Assembly (NCBI GenBank): GCA_902526535.1
Contig: CABZLG010000001.1
Location: 1-64,000 of the forward strand
Source of the DNA: an uncultured SAR86 cluster bacterium
Lineage (GTDB): Bacteria; Pseudomonadota; Gammaproteobacteria; Magnimaribacterales; TMED112
Direction of reading: 5' to 3'
DNA: 64,000 nucleotides
Below are positions 6,566-20,440 of the stretch, one piece after another. The notes beneath the pieces were generated by a model. It was given only the letters and a program-made list of their open reading frames with translations, was not told the origin of the DNA and did not search any database. The number at the start of each line of letters is the position of its first letter. The stretch's first letter is position 1. Made by a program: the position numbers and the translations under genes.

Positions 6566-8356
6566 TTTATCTACATCAGTGCCCTTAAGAAGTGCTGTGT
6601 AATATGAAATAAGCTGCATTGGTACAACTGAGATAATTGGATTAAGGAGATCTAGTGTTTTTGGAATTTTAATATGACCACCGTCTTTGGTAATTTTTGT
6701 TTTACCTAACGGACCTATAGTTACAACCTTGCCCTTTCTCGCTGCAACCTCTTGAATATTTGATTGAATTTTATCTAAATGTTCATTATCTGGAACTAAA
6801 GCAATAACTGGCATGTCACGATCTATCAATGCAAGTGGTCCATGTTTTAGTTCACCTGCAGGGTAGGCTTCTGCATGAATGTATGAAATTTCTTTTAATT
6901 TTAGGGCGCCCTCTCTGGCTATTGGAAAATATAAGCCTCTACCAAGGAAAAGAGCACTACTTCTTTTAAATAAAAGTTTAGCAGTAGACTTATAAATATC
7001 TGTCATCTTTAAAGTTTTATCTATATGTTTAGGCAAATCTCTTAAAGCATCTGTAATTTTCTTTCTAGCGTTAGGTGTTTGATTGTGTACTCTCATAAGA
7101 GTTAGCAGAAGCAAATTCAAACACGCCAATTGAGTAACAAAAGCCTTGGTTGAGGCCACACCAATTTCGGGACCAGCATTTGTAAGCAATGTATAGTCAG
7201 ATTCTCTGCATAATGAACTATTAGCAACATTACAAATCGTTAACGTAATAGGTGCTCCAGTTTTTTTTGCAAATTTTAATGAAGATAGAGTGTCTGCTGT
7301 TTCACCAGACTGTGAAATAGTAACTAATAGAGTTTTTTTGGTTTTGATTGGCTCCTGGTATTGATATTCAGATCCATAATCAACACGACAATTGATGCCC
7401 AAAAATTTATGTGACCAATATTCAAAAATTCTGCCAGAATGGTAACTAGTACCACAAGCAATGATCTGAATGTTTGTCACATCCTTTACAGCTTCTTCAA
7501 AACCTGAACCAAAGATACCCTCTTGTGTCTCATTTTTACCGAGCCTGCCTTCAATGGATTGTGAAATGGCATCAGGCTGTTCAAAAATTTCTTTCTCCAT
7601 AAAATGGTTATAGCCACCTAAATCATTTGTGTATGAATTAGAGTCTATTTCCTGTGTTTTTAATTTTGCAGTATTGCCTTTTGAAGTTATGACACGGTTT
7701 TTTTCTTTAGTTATAAATGCCACTTGACCATCTTCCATAAATTTAAATTTATTCGTCACTGGAGCAAGCGCCATTATGTCTGAAGCAACAAAATTCTCAT
7801 CGTAACCCTCTCCTATAACAAGAGGGCTCTGGTTTCTTGCGCCAATAATTAAATCAGGATTATCTTTGTCTATTATGGCTAAAGCATAAGCTCCTTTAAG
7901 TTGTGAAATAGCTTTGAGTGTTGCCGAATCAAAATCCATACCCTTTTGCATTTGCAGATTGATTAGATGAGCTACAACTTCAGTATCAGTATCAGATCGA
8001 AATTTCACTCCTTCACTTTTAAGTTTTTCTTTAAGGTTCAGGTGATTTTCAATAATGCCGTTATGAACAACAAAAATCTTATTTTCAGAAATTTGTGGGT
8101 GAGCATTTTTTTCTGACGGCACACCATGAGTTGCCCATCTGGTATGTGCAATGCCTTGGTTGCTTTTAATTTTCTTTTCAGGTAATTTATTTTCAAGATC
8201 TAATACTCTGCCCTTAGCCTTTATTAGGGAAATCTCACTGTTTTCTCTAAAAGCAACTCCAGCAGAATCATACCCACGATATTCCAGTCTTTTTAATCCT
8301 TCGATTAAGATTGGTAAAACATTTCTATCCGAAACACCACCAACGATACCGCACAT
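6530..8356 (-). CDS. glmS: Glutamine-fructose-6-phosphate aminotransferase GlmS
   Basis: 608 residues, full length. Converts fructose 6-phosphate and glutamine to glucosamine 6-phosphate, the first step to UDP-GlcNAc for peptidoglycan and lipid A. The catalytic Cys2 of the glutaminase domain is in MCGIVGG, with THGVPSEKNAHPQ and the HNGIIENH stretch following; two SIS isomerase domains carry CGTSYHSGR, SQSGETADTL, EIGVASTKAF and the C-terminal PRNLAKSVTVE. Its ATG shares one base with the glmU stop (TAATG), so glmU-glmS are translationally coupled. The atp-glmU-glmS order is typical of gammaproteobacteria. Confidence 0.97.
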   Translation of the reverse strand: MCGIVGGVSDRNVLPILIEGLKRLEYRGYDSAGVAFRENSEISLIKAKGRVLDLENKLPEKKIKSNQGIAHTRWATHGVPSEKNAHPQISENKIFVVHNGIIENHLNLKEKLKSEGVKFRSDTDTEVVAHLINLQMQKGMDFDSATLKAISQLKGAYALAIIDKDNPDLIIGARNQSPLVIGEGYDENFVASDIMALAPVTNKFKFMEDGQVAFITKEKNRVITSKGNTAKLKTQEIDSNSYTNDLGGYNHFMEKEIFEQPDAISQSIEGRLGKNETQEGIFGSGFEEAVKDVTNIQIIACGTSYHSGRIFEYWSHKFLGINCRVDYGSEYQYQEPIKTKKTLLVTISQSGETADTLSSLKFAKKTGAPITLTICNVANSSLCRESDYTLLTNAGPEIGVASTKAFVTQLACLNLLLLTLMRVHNQTPNARKKITDALRDLPKHIDKTLKMTDIYKSTAKLLFKRSSALFLGRGLYFPIAREGALKLKEISYIHAEAYPAGELKHGPLALIDRDMPVIALVPDNEHLDKIQSNIQEVAARKGKVVTIGPLGKTKITKDGGHIKIPKTLDLLNPIISVVPMQLISYYTALLKGTDVDKPRNLAKSVTVE

Positions 8357-9717
8357 TATTTCTTCTTCCAGTTTTTCTTAGTGCTTTGTTTTGATCTACC
8401 AAATGCCAGAGAATTTGGTGGCACATCTGAGGTAATAACAGAGCCTGCAGCAACATATGATTTCTTGCCAACTTTTACAGGAGCGACAAGTGAAGAGTTT
8501 GAGCCGATAAAAACATTATCATCAAGCTTAGTTTTGTGTTTTTTATTGCCGTCATAATTGCAAGTAATTGTACCTGCACCAATATTTGTTTTTTTTCCAA
8601 CATTTGTATCTCCAAGGTAAGCATGATGGTTTGCCTTAGCGCCCTCTCCTATCTTAGATTTTTTTACCTCAACAAAATTACCTATTTTTGCCTCATTTTC
8701 TAAAACAACTCCTTGTCTTAACCTGGCAAAAGGACCAACAACAACACTACTACCAATTTTTGAATCTTCAACCGAAGAAAAATCCTTAATGAAAGTATTA
8801 TTTCCAACTCTTGAATTTGAGATTAAAATATTCGAACCTACGTTGACGTTATTGCCTAATACGACTGAGCCCTTAAAAGTTACATTGTTGCCTATACTTA
8901 CATCCTTACCAGTTTTTAGATGGCCTTCTATAAAGCATGAGGACGGATCTTTAAAAAAAACTCCTTTTTTACTAACAGCATCTATATTTAATTTTGTCAT
9001 TGATTGATAAAGTTCTGTTAACTCTTCTTTATTATTTGCCCCAAGAACTTCTCTTACATCTGACTTTACTGTTCCCACATTATGTTTTCTGCGACTAGAA
9101 AACTCTACAAGATCTGTTAAGTAGTATTCACCTTTTACGTTGCTTCTAACTAAACCATTTACACCTTTTTTTAAGTGTTTGTTTTCAATAACCATAATGC
9201 CACTGAAAATTTCTTTTATACTTTTTTCTGCCTTATTAGCATCAGCCTGCTCCCTTATAAGAACCGGGCTGTCTTTTTTATCTCTTACAATCCTGCCGTA
9301 ACCAGTTGGGTTATCTATATCTGCTGTTAAGATGGACATTTTTTTTCTCATACATGATCTTATAAGTTTTCTTAAAGTTCCTAATGAAACTAATGGCACA
9401 TCAGCATATAAAATTAAAGTCTTTCCATTTTCTGGCAAGTATGGCAAAGCTTGTTTTACTGCATGTCCAGTTCCAAGTCTTTCTTTTTGTTCACAAAAAA
9501 TAAAATCTCCAGAATTTTCTGCTAATACATATTTTTTTACTTCGTCTTTCTTATATCCTGTTACAAGAATTAGTCTGTCAGGATTTAATTTCATTGAAGT
9601 GTTCAAAGAATGTTGAACCATAGGTATGTCTCCTAACTTAATAAGAGGCTTTGGTAAATCTGTTTTCATTCTTTTGCCTTCGCCGGCAGCAAGAAGAACA
9701 ATGCTTAAACCCATCAT
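8356..9717 (-). CDS. glmU: Bifunctional GlcNAc-1-P uridyltransferase / glucosamine-1-P acetyltransferase GlmU
   Basis: 453 residues. The N-terminal pyrophosphorylase has LLAAGEGKRMKTDLPKPL and YADVPLV; the C-terminal left-handed beta-helix acetyltransferase has repeated hexapeptides and the active-site region HHAYLGDTNVGKKTNIGAGT followed by NYDG. It makes UDP-GlcNAc in the cytoplasm. Two adjacent ATGs (9717, 9714) are possible starts. It lies 30 bp after atpC and is coupled to glmS. Confidence 0.96.
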   Translation of the reverse strand: MMGLSIVLLAAGEGKRMKTDLPKPLIKLGDIPMVQHSLNTSMKLNPDRLILVTGYKKDEVKKYVLAENSGDFIFCEQKERLGTGHAVKQALPYLPENGKTLILYADVPLVSLGTLRKLIRSCMRKKMSILTADIDNPTGYGRIVRDKKDSPVLIREQADANKAEKSIKEIFSGIMVIENKHLKKGVNGLVRSNVKGEYYLTDLVEFSSRRKHNVGTVKSDVREVLGANNKEELTELYQSMTKLNIDAVSKKGVFFKDPSSCFIEGHLKTGKDVSIGNNVTFKGSVVLGNNVNVGSNILISNSRVGNNTFIKDFSSVEDSKIGSSVVVGPFARLRQGVVLENEAKIGNFVEVKKSKIGEGAKANHHAYLGDTNVGKKTNIGAGTITCNYDGNKKHKTKLDDNVFIGSNSSLVAPVKVGKKSYVAAGSVITSDVPPNSLAFGRSKQSTKKNWKKK

Positions 9718-9747
9718 GAGATTTTAATGTTTTTTTGAATAGATTAA

Positions 9748-12425
<2,678 letters not shown>

Positions 12426-13973
12426 TTACCACGAACCCTCTTTCATAAAACTATCTAAAACTTTCTTATATTTTTTTTCAATATCATCGTTCCAATCTCC
12501 AGTCTTATTGACTTCTTCCCAAACTTTTAAATATTTAGTTTTGAAGTAGTCTCTTAAATTTTCTTCAAAAGATTGCATTTTATCTTTTTCAATTTCTTTT
12601 AAATATTTATATTCAATGGCGTACAAGATTATCGATATGCATGCTACAGATCTTGGTGAAAACTGAGTTTGTTTAAAAAGCTCAGTGATTCTTTGGCCAT
12701 CTTCAAGCTGCTCTTTGGTAGCATCATCGAGGTCTGATGCAAATTGCGAAAATGATTCAAGCTCTCTAAATTGGGCAAGTGCAAGCTTTACGCCACCTCC
12801 TAGTTTTTTGATTATTTTTGTTTGAGCTGCACCACCAACTCTTGATACAGAAATCCCAACATTAATAGCTGGCCTTATCCCTGAATTAAATAAGTCTGTT
12901 TCTAAGAAAATTTGTCCATCAGTAATCGAGATAACGTTCGTAGGAATAAATGCTGAAACGTCACTTGCTTGTGTTTCAATTATTGGCAATGCTGTAAGTG
13001 ATCCGGTCTTTCCTTTTACTTTGCCATTGGTGAGTCTTTCAACATAATCCTGATTAACCCTTGCTGCACGCTCCAACAGTCTGGAGTGTAAATAAAAAAT
13101 ATCTCCAGGAAAGGCTTCTCTTCCAGGAGGTCTTTTCAGTAGAAGTGATATTTGTCTATAAGCAACAGCGTGTTTGGATAGGTCATCGTAAATTATTAGA
13201 GCATCTTCACCTCTATCTCTAAAATACTCACCCATTGTACAACCAGAATAAGGAGCTAAAAACTGCAATGAAGCACTTTCTGCTGCACTTGCTGAAACAA
13301 CAATTGTATTTTTAAGTGCATCAGCATCTTCAAGCTGTCTCACAACAGTTGCTACAGTAGATTGTTTTTGGCCTATAGCTACATATACGCATGTTATGTC
13401 TGAATCTTTCTGCTTAATTATTGCATCAACAGCAATAGCAGTTTTCCCTGTTTGTCGATCTCCAATAATAAGTTCTCTTTGACCACGTCCAATTGGTACC
13501 ATTACATCTATGGATTTTATTCCTGTTTGAACAGGCTGATCAACACTTTGTCTGTCTATAACTCCTGGCGCAACAACTTCAATGGGTGCGTTTGTTTCTG
13601 CCTTAACTTCCCCTTTTCCATCTATTGGTCTACCTAGTGCATCAATAACACGGCCTTTTAACCCTCCGCCAACAGGAACCTCTAAAATTCTTCCAGTTGT
13701 TTTTACTTTTTGGCCCTCTTTTATATGTCCAGCGTCACCCAGAACAACTGCACCAACAGAATCATTCTCAAGATTAAGCGCTAGTCCATATGTAGCTTCT
13801 CCAAAATCTAATAACTCTCCATACATTGCATCCTCTAGTCCAAAAATTTGAACAATGCCATCTGCTGTGGAAAGAACTTCTCCTACATTTGATTCAGAAC
13901 TTGCACCCTTATAGTCCTCTATTTTCTTTTTAATAATGCTTGAGATTTCTGATGGATTTATTTTGGTACTCAT
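12426..13973 (-). CDS. atpA: F1 ATP synthase alpha subunit
   Basis: 515 residues, normal length. Non-catalytic nucleotide-binding subunit with Walker [12 protein letters not shown], then [31 protein letters not shown] and the signature [14 protein letters not shown]. It alternates with beta in the F1 head. It sits 9 bp downstream of atpH in the conserved operon order. Confidence 0.98.
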   Translation of the reverse strand: MSTKINPSEISSIIKKKIEDYKGASSESNVGEVLSTADGIVQIFGLEDAMYGELLDFGEATYGLALNLENDSVGAVVLGDAGHIKEGQKVKTTGRILEVPVGGGLKGRVIDALGRPIDGKGEVKAETNAPIEVVAPGVIDRQSVDQPVQTGIKSIDVMVPIGRGQRELIIGDRQTGKTAIAVDAIIKQKDSDITCVYVAIGQKQSTVATVVRQLEDADALKNTIVVSASAAESASLQFLAPYSGCTMGEYFRDRGEDALIIYDDLSKHAVAYRQISLLLKRPPGREAFPGDIFYLHSRLLERAARVNQDYVERLTNGKVKGKTGSLTALPIIETQASDVSAFIPTNVISITDGQIFLETDLFNSGIRPAINVGISVSRVGGAAQTKIIKKLGGGVKLALAQFRELESFSQFASDLDDATKEQLEDGQRITELFKQTQFSPRSVACISIILYAIEYKYLKEIEKDKMQSFEENLRDYFKTKYLKVWEEVNKTGDWNDDIEKKYKKVLDSFMKEGSW

Positions 13974-13982
13974 TGTTTCTCC

Positions 13983-14501
13983 TTAGTTTATTAATAACTC
14001 CTTTAACCCTGAAAGCTTATTATCAAGGCTTAGGTCTATTTCATTGTCTTTGTGTTTAATAATAATCCCGCCTATTAAGCTTGCATCTATTTCATAGTTT
14101 ACCTGCATGGATTTATTAAATTTATTTGATATAAATGATGAAATTTTTTCTTTAACGTCATCACTAGGTTCTTTGTTTAATTTGACATTAACTGGAATGT
14201 TGCCTTCTTGTGTAAAACAATAAGTCACAAAATATTTGAAAAGATCTGGTAAAAGGTCAAACCTATTATTGTCTGCTAATGTATTGAAAAATGGCTCAAT
14301 TGAAGAGTCGTCATTTACCAATGCAAGAGCAGTCTGTAACTTTTCCCTCTTACTAATAGTTTTGTCTTTAAAAAATGTTTTTAATGACACAATATCATTG
14401 CTTGAAACAATGCATTGAAAGGCTTCTTTAACATTAATAAGCTCTTCACTATTAAGAGATTGATATAACCCTTTCGAATAAACTTCAAACAATCTATTCA
14501 T
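13983..14501 (-). CDS. atpH: F1 ATP synthase delta subunit
   Basis: 172 residues. Divergent in sequence as usual for this subunit, but the C-terminal motif [27 protein letters not shown] matches the family and the operon position between atpF and atpA is diagnostic. Joins the peripheral stalk (b subunits) to the top of F1. The ATG overlaps the atpF stop by 4 bp. Confidence 0.93.
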   Translation of the reverse strand: MNRLFEVYSKGLYQSLNSEELINVKEAFQCIVSSNDIVSLKTFFKDKTISKREKLQTALALVNDDSSIEPFFNTLADNNRFDLLPDLFKYFVTYCFTQEGNIPVNVKLNKEPSDDVKEKISSFISNKFNKSMQVNYEIDASLIGGIIIKHKDNEIDLSLDNKLSGLKELLIN

Positions 14502-14974
14502 TTTCTAAAATCATCCAAACTTTTTTGAATTGTATCTCCATGATTGGTTTCTGATATTTCTTTACCAACGATTTTTTTAGCTGCCGACATCACATTAGTT
14601 GCAAAATCTTTCTCAAGATTTTTCTTGGCATTAACAACTTCTTTATCTATTTCTGCTTGAGCAGAAGTAACAATACGATTCTTTTCTTCAGTTGCCTTGG
14701 CTTTTGAATCCTCAACAATTTTTTCCGATTGAGCCTTAGCATTAGATAAGACGTTTTTTGCCTCACTTTTTGCTTGAGCAATCATTTTTTTGCTTTGTTC
14801 TTCAGCTTCAATAATCTTTTTAGCACTTTCCTCTGAGTCTTTTAAACCTTTTTCAATTTTACTTGCTCGCTCTTCCATTGCTGCTAGTAATGGTGGCCAA
14901 ACAAATTTCCAACAAAACCAAATAAATAGCCCAAAAGCTATCATTTGTCCTAAGAGTGTGCCGTTTAAATTCAT
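14498..14974 (-). CDS. atpF: F0 ATP synthase subunit b
   Basis: 158 residues: one N-terminal membrane helix ([24 protein letters not shown]) with the typical VWPPL exit, then a long alanine/lysine-rich coiled coil ([20 protein letters not shown] onward) forming the peripheral stalk. A single atpF copy is present, as in most gammaproteobacteria. It abuts atpE directly. Confidence 0.96.
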   Translation of the reverse strand: MNLNGTLLGQMIAFGLFIWFCWKFVWPPLLAAMEERASKIEKGLKDSEESAKKIIEAEEQSKKMIAQAKSEAKNVLSNAKAQSEKIVEDSKAKATEEKNRIVTSAQAEIDKEVVNAKKNLEKDFATNVMSAAKKIVGKEISETNHGDTIQKSLDDFRK

Positions 14975-16245
<1,271 letters not shown>

Positions 16246-16269
16246 TTAATTTAATGTTCGTTTGTAGCT

Positions 16270-17139
16270 CTAATTTGAAATTTTTTCAATGATTCCATCT
16301 AATTCTTCATATGAGTAATATTTAATAACCATCTTTCCTTTTCCATCCTTATCCTCAATAGTTACTTTTGACCCTATACGTGAGCTTAAAGCTGATTCAA
16401 GATTAAGCTCGTCTCTTGATTTTTTTTCTTTCTTTGGAGCTTGTGGAGAGCTTTCTGTAATTTGTTTTTCTAAGTCTCTAACTGATAAATTTTCAGAAAT
16501 TATTCTTGTAAGAAGCTGGTTTGCTTTTGTCTCATCAACACTTAGAAGAACTTTTGCATGTCCCTCGCTTATAACTCCCTTATCAATTTCATCTTGAATT
16601 TTTGGCGATAATGTCAAAAGACGCAAAGAGTTAGCCACAGAGCTCCTTGGTTTGCCAACACTTTTGGCTACAGTTTCTTGTGTGTAACCAAATTCATTCT
16701 TAAGTCTTTGGTAACCTTTTGCTACCTCTAAAGGGTTAAGATCCTCTCTTTGTATGTTTTCTAAAATTGCAATTTCTAATGATTGAACATCAGAAATATT
16801 TGACACAACAACAGGTATTTTTTTTAATTTAGCAAGCTTTGCAGCTCTGAACCTTCTTTCGCCAGCTACAAGCTCATAGCTCTTTCCATCTTTTCTTACT
16901 AAAACAGGCTGTATAACACCGTGTTTTTTAATTGACTCTGCAAGCTCTTCTAATTTTTTTTGATCAAAAGATGTTCTTGGCTGATATTGATTGGCCCTAA
17001 TTTGGTTTAATAAAACATCTGATGAATTTTCTTTAGTTTCTTTTTTTAACCCTTTTTGAGGTTTTTGCGAATTTTTGCTTTCGGCAACATCACCAAGCAA
17101 AGCCTCTAATCCTTTGTTAAGTGATGTTTTTTTTACCAT
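16270..17139 (-). CDS. parB: Chromosome partitioning protein ParB (parS-binding CTPase)
   Basis: About 289 residues. N-terminal linker, then the ParB/Srx CTPase domain with QIRANQYQPRTSF and GERRFRAAKLAKL (C motif with GERRxR), then the helix-turn-helix TQETVAKSVGKPRSSVANSLRLL, and a C-terminal dimerisation segment. ParB loads at parS and slides as a clamp, guiding origin segregation with ParA. The ATG at 17139 is preferred: AGGA lies nine bases upstream, and the in-frame TTG two codons earlier is less likely. It overlaps parA. Two candidate parS sites lie in recF (26510 and 27140). Confidence 0.95.
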   Translation of the reverse strand: MVKKTSLNKGLEALLGDVAESKNSQKPQKGLKKETKENSSDVLLNQIRANQYQPRTSFDQKKLEELAESIKKHGVIQPVLVRKDGKSYELVAGERRFRAAKLAKLKKIPVVVSNISDVQSLEIAILENIQREDLNPLEVAKGYQRLKNEFGYTQETVAKSVGKPRSSVANSLRLLTLSPKIQDEIDKGVISEGHAKVLLSVDETKANQLLTRIISENLSVRDLEKQITESSPQAPKKEKKSRDELNLESALSSRIGSKVTIEDKDGKGKMVIKYYSYEELDGIIEKISN

Positions 17140-17896
17140 TTTCAAATTTCCTAATGAACTCTCCAGATAAACTCAGAAAAGCTTCAGCCCCAATAGATTT
17201 TATATCATAATCAACTATCGATTGGCCATAGCTGGGTGCCTCTGCTAGTCTTACATTTCTTGGTATGATCGTGTTTAAAACCTTTTCTTTAAAATGTTCT
17301 TCTAACTGGCCAGAAACTTCACGTGTAAGCCGATTTCTCCAGTCTGCCATCGTTCTAAGTATTGCAACTATATCTATTTTTAAACCAAGAACATCATTCA
17401 GTTCTGAAATTGTAGATTTTAAAGTAACTAACCCCTCAAGAGCATAATATTCACATTGAACAGGAACAAGTACGTTTTTACAAAATTCCATAGAGTTGAT
17501 TGTTAAGAGGTTTAGAGATGGAGGGCAGTCAATGAGTAAGTAATCATATTTTTTTGGAAGTTTTTTTAAGTATGTACTGAAATATCTTTCTCTGTTTTCA
17601 GTTTTTTCAATAATTTTTTCTGCTGCAACTAGGCTGTTGTTGGCTGGAATAATGTCATAGCCACCAGACGCTTTCATTATATAGCTCTCTATTTTTTCTT
17701 CATCATTAAAAAACTCATATAAAGAGTTTTCAGAATTTTTTTTGATTCCTGCTGCAGAACTAGCATTGCCTTGTGGGTCAATATCAATTAACAATACTTC
17801 ACGATTTGCTTTAGTAAGCGATGCAGCAAGATTTACTGCGGTAGTTGTCTTCCCAACACCGCCCTTTTGATTTGTAACGGCAACTTTAATCGTCAT
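17117..17896 (-). CDS. parA: Chromosome partitioning ATPase ParA (Soj)
   Basis: 259 residues starting at MTIKVAVTNQKGGVGKTTTAVNLAAS, which carries the deviant Walker A KGGVGKT with the signature lysine; Walker A' is LLIDIDPQGN and Walker B DYLLIDCPPSL. The short N-terminus without a helix-turn-helix is the chromosomal Soj type. It partitions ParB-parS complexes on the nucleoid. The gene overlaps rsmG by 11 bp and parB by 23 bp. Confidence 0.96.
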   Translation of the reverse strand: MTIKVAVTNQKGGVGKTTTAVNLAASLTKANREVLLIDIDPQGNASSAAGIKKNSENSLYEFFNDEEKIESYIMKASGGYDIIPANNSLVAAEKIIEKTENRERYFSTYLKKLPKKYDYLLIDCPPSLNLLTINSMEFCKNVLVPVQCEYYALEGLVTLKSTISELNDVLGLKIDIVAILRTMADWRNRLTREVSGQLEEHFKEKVLNTIIPRNVRLAEAPSYGQSIVDYDIKSIGAEAFLSLSGEFIRKFENGKKNIT

Positions 17897-18464
17897 TTAC
17901 TTCAATAACTGTCATTTTTACATCTTGACACAAATAATTGTGCATCTTGTAATCATATATCAAAGGCTTAGCTTCTAATAACTCTCTTTTAGTATTGGCA
18001 TCATTTTTCTTTAAAAACAAATAGTTTTTAATATTTTTTTTATTTTTTGTCATAAGCAAGGTTTTTTTAATTGAAGCAAATGCTTTTGAACATACTGTGT
18101 GTTTCTTGTCTAAAGAAAAGTTAGTTACATCTTCGTGGATCGCTACGATACCGTCGACACCTAGTTTTGTTAAAACATATTTTTGAAACTGATGTTTTCT
18201 TAAATTTCTTTCTATTAGAAAGACTTCTTTGTTTGGGTTTAAAATTTTTATTACTATTCCCAACAATCCTGATCCCGACCCTAAATCAACAACCACACTT
18301 TCTAGTGCATCTGAAACTTTCATTGTTGCCTGTATGCAGTCCTCGATGTGAAGCTCAAAGTCTTTTATTGTTTTTGCCCCAGTGATGTTGTGTTTTAAGT
18401 TTTGTTTAAATACCTCCCCCGAGAAAATCTCAAGGGCTTCCTTAGTGTTTGGCTTTAATTGCAT
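17886..18464 (-). CDS. rsmG: 16S rRNA (guanine-527-N7) methyltransferase RsmG
   Basis: About 192 residues. SAM-binding motif VVDLGSGSGLLGIVIKIL, followed by VFLIERNLRKHQF; methylates G527 of 16S rRNA. The ATG at 18464 is preferred over the TTG one codon earlier. The gene overlaps mnmG by 23 bp, preserving the mnmG-rsmG-parA-parB order common near origins. Confidence 0.93.
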   Translation of the reverse strand: MQLKPNTKEALEIFSGEVFKQNLKHNITGAKTIKDFELHIEDCIQATMKVSDALESVVVDLGSGSGLLGIVIKILNPNKEVFLIERNLRKHQFQKYVLTKLGVDGIVAIHEDVTNFSLDKKHTVCSKAFASIKKTLLMTKNKKNIKNYLFLKKNDANTKRELLEAKPLIYDYKMHNYLCQDVKMTVIEVNDD

Positions 18465-20256
18465 CAATCTTCTTTAAATGAATTGTTAGAACACTTATTG
18501 CGGCTGGAGTAATGCCCTCAATATTTGTGACTTCTTGCAGGTCTTTTGGTTTATGATGATTTAGTTTTTCTTGGAGTTCGCCAGATAAGCCAATGACCTC
18601 TTTGTAGTCAAATATTAGGCCCAGTTTAAATTCTTCTAGATTTTTAATTTTTTCTAGTTCGCGTTGCTGTTTTTTTATATAGCCAGAATATCTAATATCA
18701 AAATACGTTTGCTTAAAACTTTCGCCTTTAAGTTGGGTAATTTTTGAAATATCTTTAAGAGAAAAATCATTTCTTTTGCAAAGGTCTGTGCCCGTTATCT
18801 TCCTGCCACCTACATTTGCTTTTGTCTTTTCAAGAATGTGTCTGGCTTTATTTTTTTCTGTTTGTTTTTTCGAATAAATTTCCTCTCTTAGAGGGTCTAA
18901 TGTATTAAATTTTTTTGCATATTTAATCATTCTTTCATCAGCATTATCTTGTCTCAATAAAAGTCTGTGCTCTGCCCTTGAAGTAAACATTCTATATGGT
19001 TCACTAACTCCAAACCTTGTTAGATCATCGACCAAAACGCCCAGATAGGAGTCTTGTCTTTTTGGTATCCATTGTTCATTATCTAACAATAAAGACGCAT
19101 TTATACCTGCGACAATTCCCTGTCCTGCTGCTTCTTCATAGCCGGTTGTTCCATTAATTTGTCCGGCTAAAAACAAGTTTTTTAGTTTTTTTATTCTGAG
19201 AGTTTTGTCGAGGTTTCTTGGGTCTATGTAGTCATACTCAACAGCGTAACCAAACTGTGTTATATCTGCCTTCTCAAATCCCTTTATAGATCTAATATAT
19301 TCTTCTTGTATTTCTTTTGGAAGGCTTGTAGAAATCCCATTTGGATAAATTGTATTAGCTTGTAGGCCTTCTGGCTCAACAAAAATTTGATGTTGTTCTT
19401 TGTCTTTGAATCTCATAATTTTGTCTTCAATAGAGGGGCAATACCTCGGCCCAACACCACTTATTAGTCCTGAATACATTGCTGATTTTTTGATGTTATT
19501 TTTAATAATTTTATGTGTTTTTTGGTTTGTGTATGTAATGTAGCAGGATGTTTGCTTTGGGTGTTTGTTTTTTCCGCACAGGTATGACATGAAAAGTTTT
19601 TCATTGTCTCCGGGCTGCTCTTCTAAAGAGCTAAAGTCAACTGATTTTTTATTAAGCCTTGGTGGTGTGCCGGTTTTAAGTCTTCCTGTCTTTAATTCTA
19701 AGGCTTTAAAAAAACTCTCTAAGCCAGAGGATTTTCTTTCATTAATTCGCCCCCCTTCATTTTTTTCATGGCCTATCAAAATAGAACCGTTTAGAAATGT
19801 GCCTGTTGTTAAAACATAAGATTTTGCAAAGTATTCGTTGTTTTTAGATAGTGCTGATTTAATTTCTTTTTTTTCTTTTTTGAAATTAATAATTTCATCA
19901 TCAATCATAACAACGTCTTCTTCTTTAAGTTTCTTTTGGATGATTTTTTCATAAAGATCTTTATCTGTTTGTGCTCTTGTTGCTTGCACTGCTGGACCTT
20001 TTTTTCTATTTAGAACTCTAAACTGAATTCCTGCTAAATCAGTAGCTTCAGCAATGTAGCCACCTAATGCATCAACCTCCCTAGCAATGTGGGTTTTGCC
20101 CATTCCACCTACAGCAGGATTACATGACATCCTTCCTGTTTTTGTGTGATCTAAAGAAACAAGGCCAACGTGGCGCCCCATCTTTCTTGCAATAAGTGCG
20201 GCCTCAACACCTGCATGCCCGCCACCTATTATTAATATATCAAATATATATGTCAT
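18442..20256 (-). CDS. mnmG: tRNA uridine-5-carboxymethylaminomethyl synthase MnmG (GidA)
   Basis: 604 residues. FAD-binding Rossmann motif IIGGGHAGVEAALIARKMG at the start, CNPAVGGMGKTHIAREVDALGG, GTFLNGSILIG and the late GQINGTTGYEEAAGQG. With MnmE it installs the cmnm5 group on U34 of several tRNAs, using FAD, NADH and methylenetetrahydrofolate. Its upstream gap (20257-20440) holds the palindromes described separately. The start has no Shine-Dalgarno sequence. Confidence 0.97.
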   Translation of the reverse strand: MTYIFDILIIGGGHAGVEAALIARKMGRHVGLVSLDHTKTGRMSCNPAVGGMGKTHIAREVDALGGYIAEATDLAGIQFRVLNRKKGPAVQATRAQTDKDLYEKIIQKKLKEEDVVMIDDEIINFKKEKKEIKSALSKNNEYFAKSYVLTTGTFLNGSILIGHEKNEGGRINERKSSGLESFFKALELKTGRLKTGTPPRLNKKSVDFSSLEEQPGDNEKLFMSYLCGKNKHPKQTSCYITYTNQKTHKIIKNNIKKSAMYSGLISGVGPRYCPSIEDKIMRFKDKEQHQIFVEPEGLQANTIYPNGISTSLPKEIQEEYIRSIKGFEKADITQFGYAVEYDYIDPRNLDKTLRIKKLKNLFLAGQINGTTGYEEAAGQGIVAGINASLLLDNEQWIPKRQDSYLGVLVDDLTRFGVSEPYRMFTSRAEHRLLLRQDNADERMIKYAKKFNTLDPLREEIYSKKQTEKNKARHILEKTKANVGGRKITGTDLCKRNDFSLKDISKITQLKGESFKQTYFDIRYSGYIKKQQRELEKIKNLEEFKLGLIFDYKEVIGLSGELQEKLNHHKPKDLQEVTNIEGITPAAISVLTIHLKKIDAIKAKH

Positions 20257-20290
20257 ATTATTTTTGTTATTGTTATTAGTCCTCTGTGTA

Positions 20291-20426
20291 ATTGTTAATA
20301 AGTCTAAATTATAGGGTTTTTATACGTCCTTTAAAGCAAATGATTCCTGTGTCTATTTTGTAACTAATTTGTGTTTCTAGTTATGTGAAGCTGTTAACAG
20401 TTTGTTGATAAAAAAATATCAACAAA
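20291..20426. promoter_or_regulatory. Palindrome-rich gap upstream of mnmG; candidate DnaA-binding/origin segment
   Basis: This part of the 184-bp mnmG-mnmE gap holds the palindrome CTGTTAACAG (20391-20400), then a perfect 10-bp inverted repeat TTTGTTGATA / TATCAACAAA with a six-base loop (20401-20426). Its arms contain TTATCAACA (minus strand, 20403-20411), one base from the DnaA consensus TTATCCACA, and a near copy on the plus strand. TTATTAACA lies at 20293-20301 (minus). E. coli oriC is also next to mnmG. On the minus strand the hairpin lies just past mnmE, so a weak terminator is the main alternative. Confidence 0.4.
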
Positions 20427-20440
20427 ATATAAACAATTTT

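Noticed and set aside
13452-13851. Open frames on the plus strand inside atpA
   Set aside because: They are antisense shadows of the strongly conserved atpA gene with no ribosome binding site or recognisable product.
17317-17332. CACGTG-containing segment in parA (TTCACGTGTAAG) as a parS site
   Set aside because: Only about 10-11 of 16 positions match parS and the flanks are not palindromic; the recF palindromes are far better.
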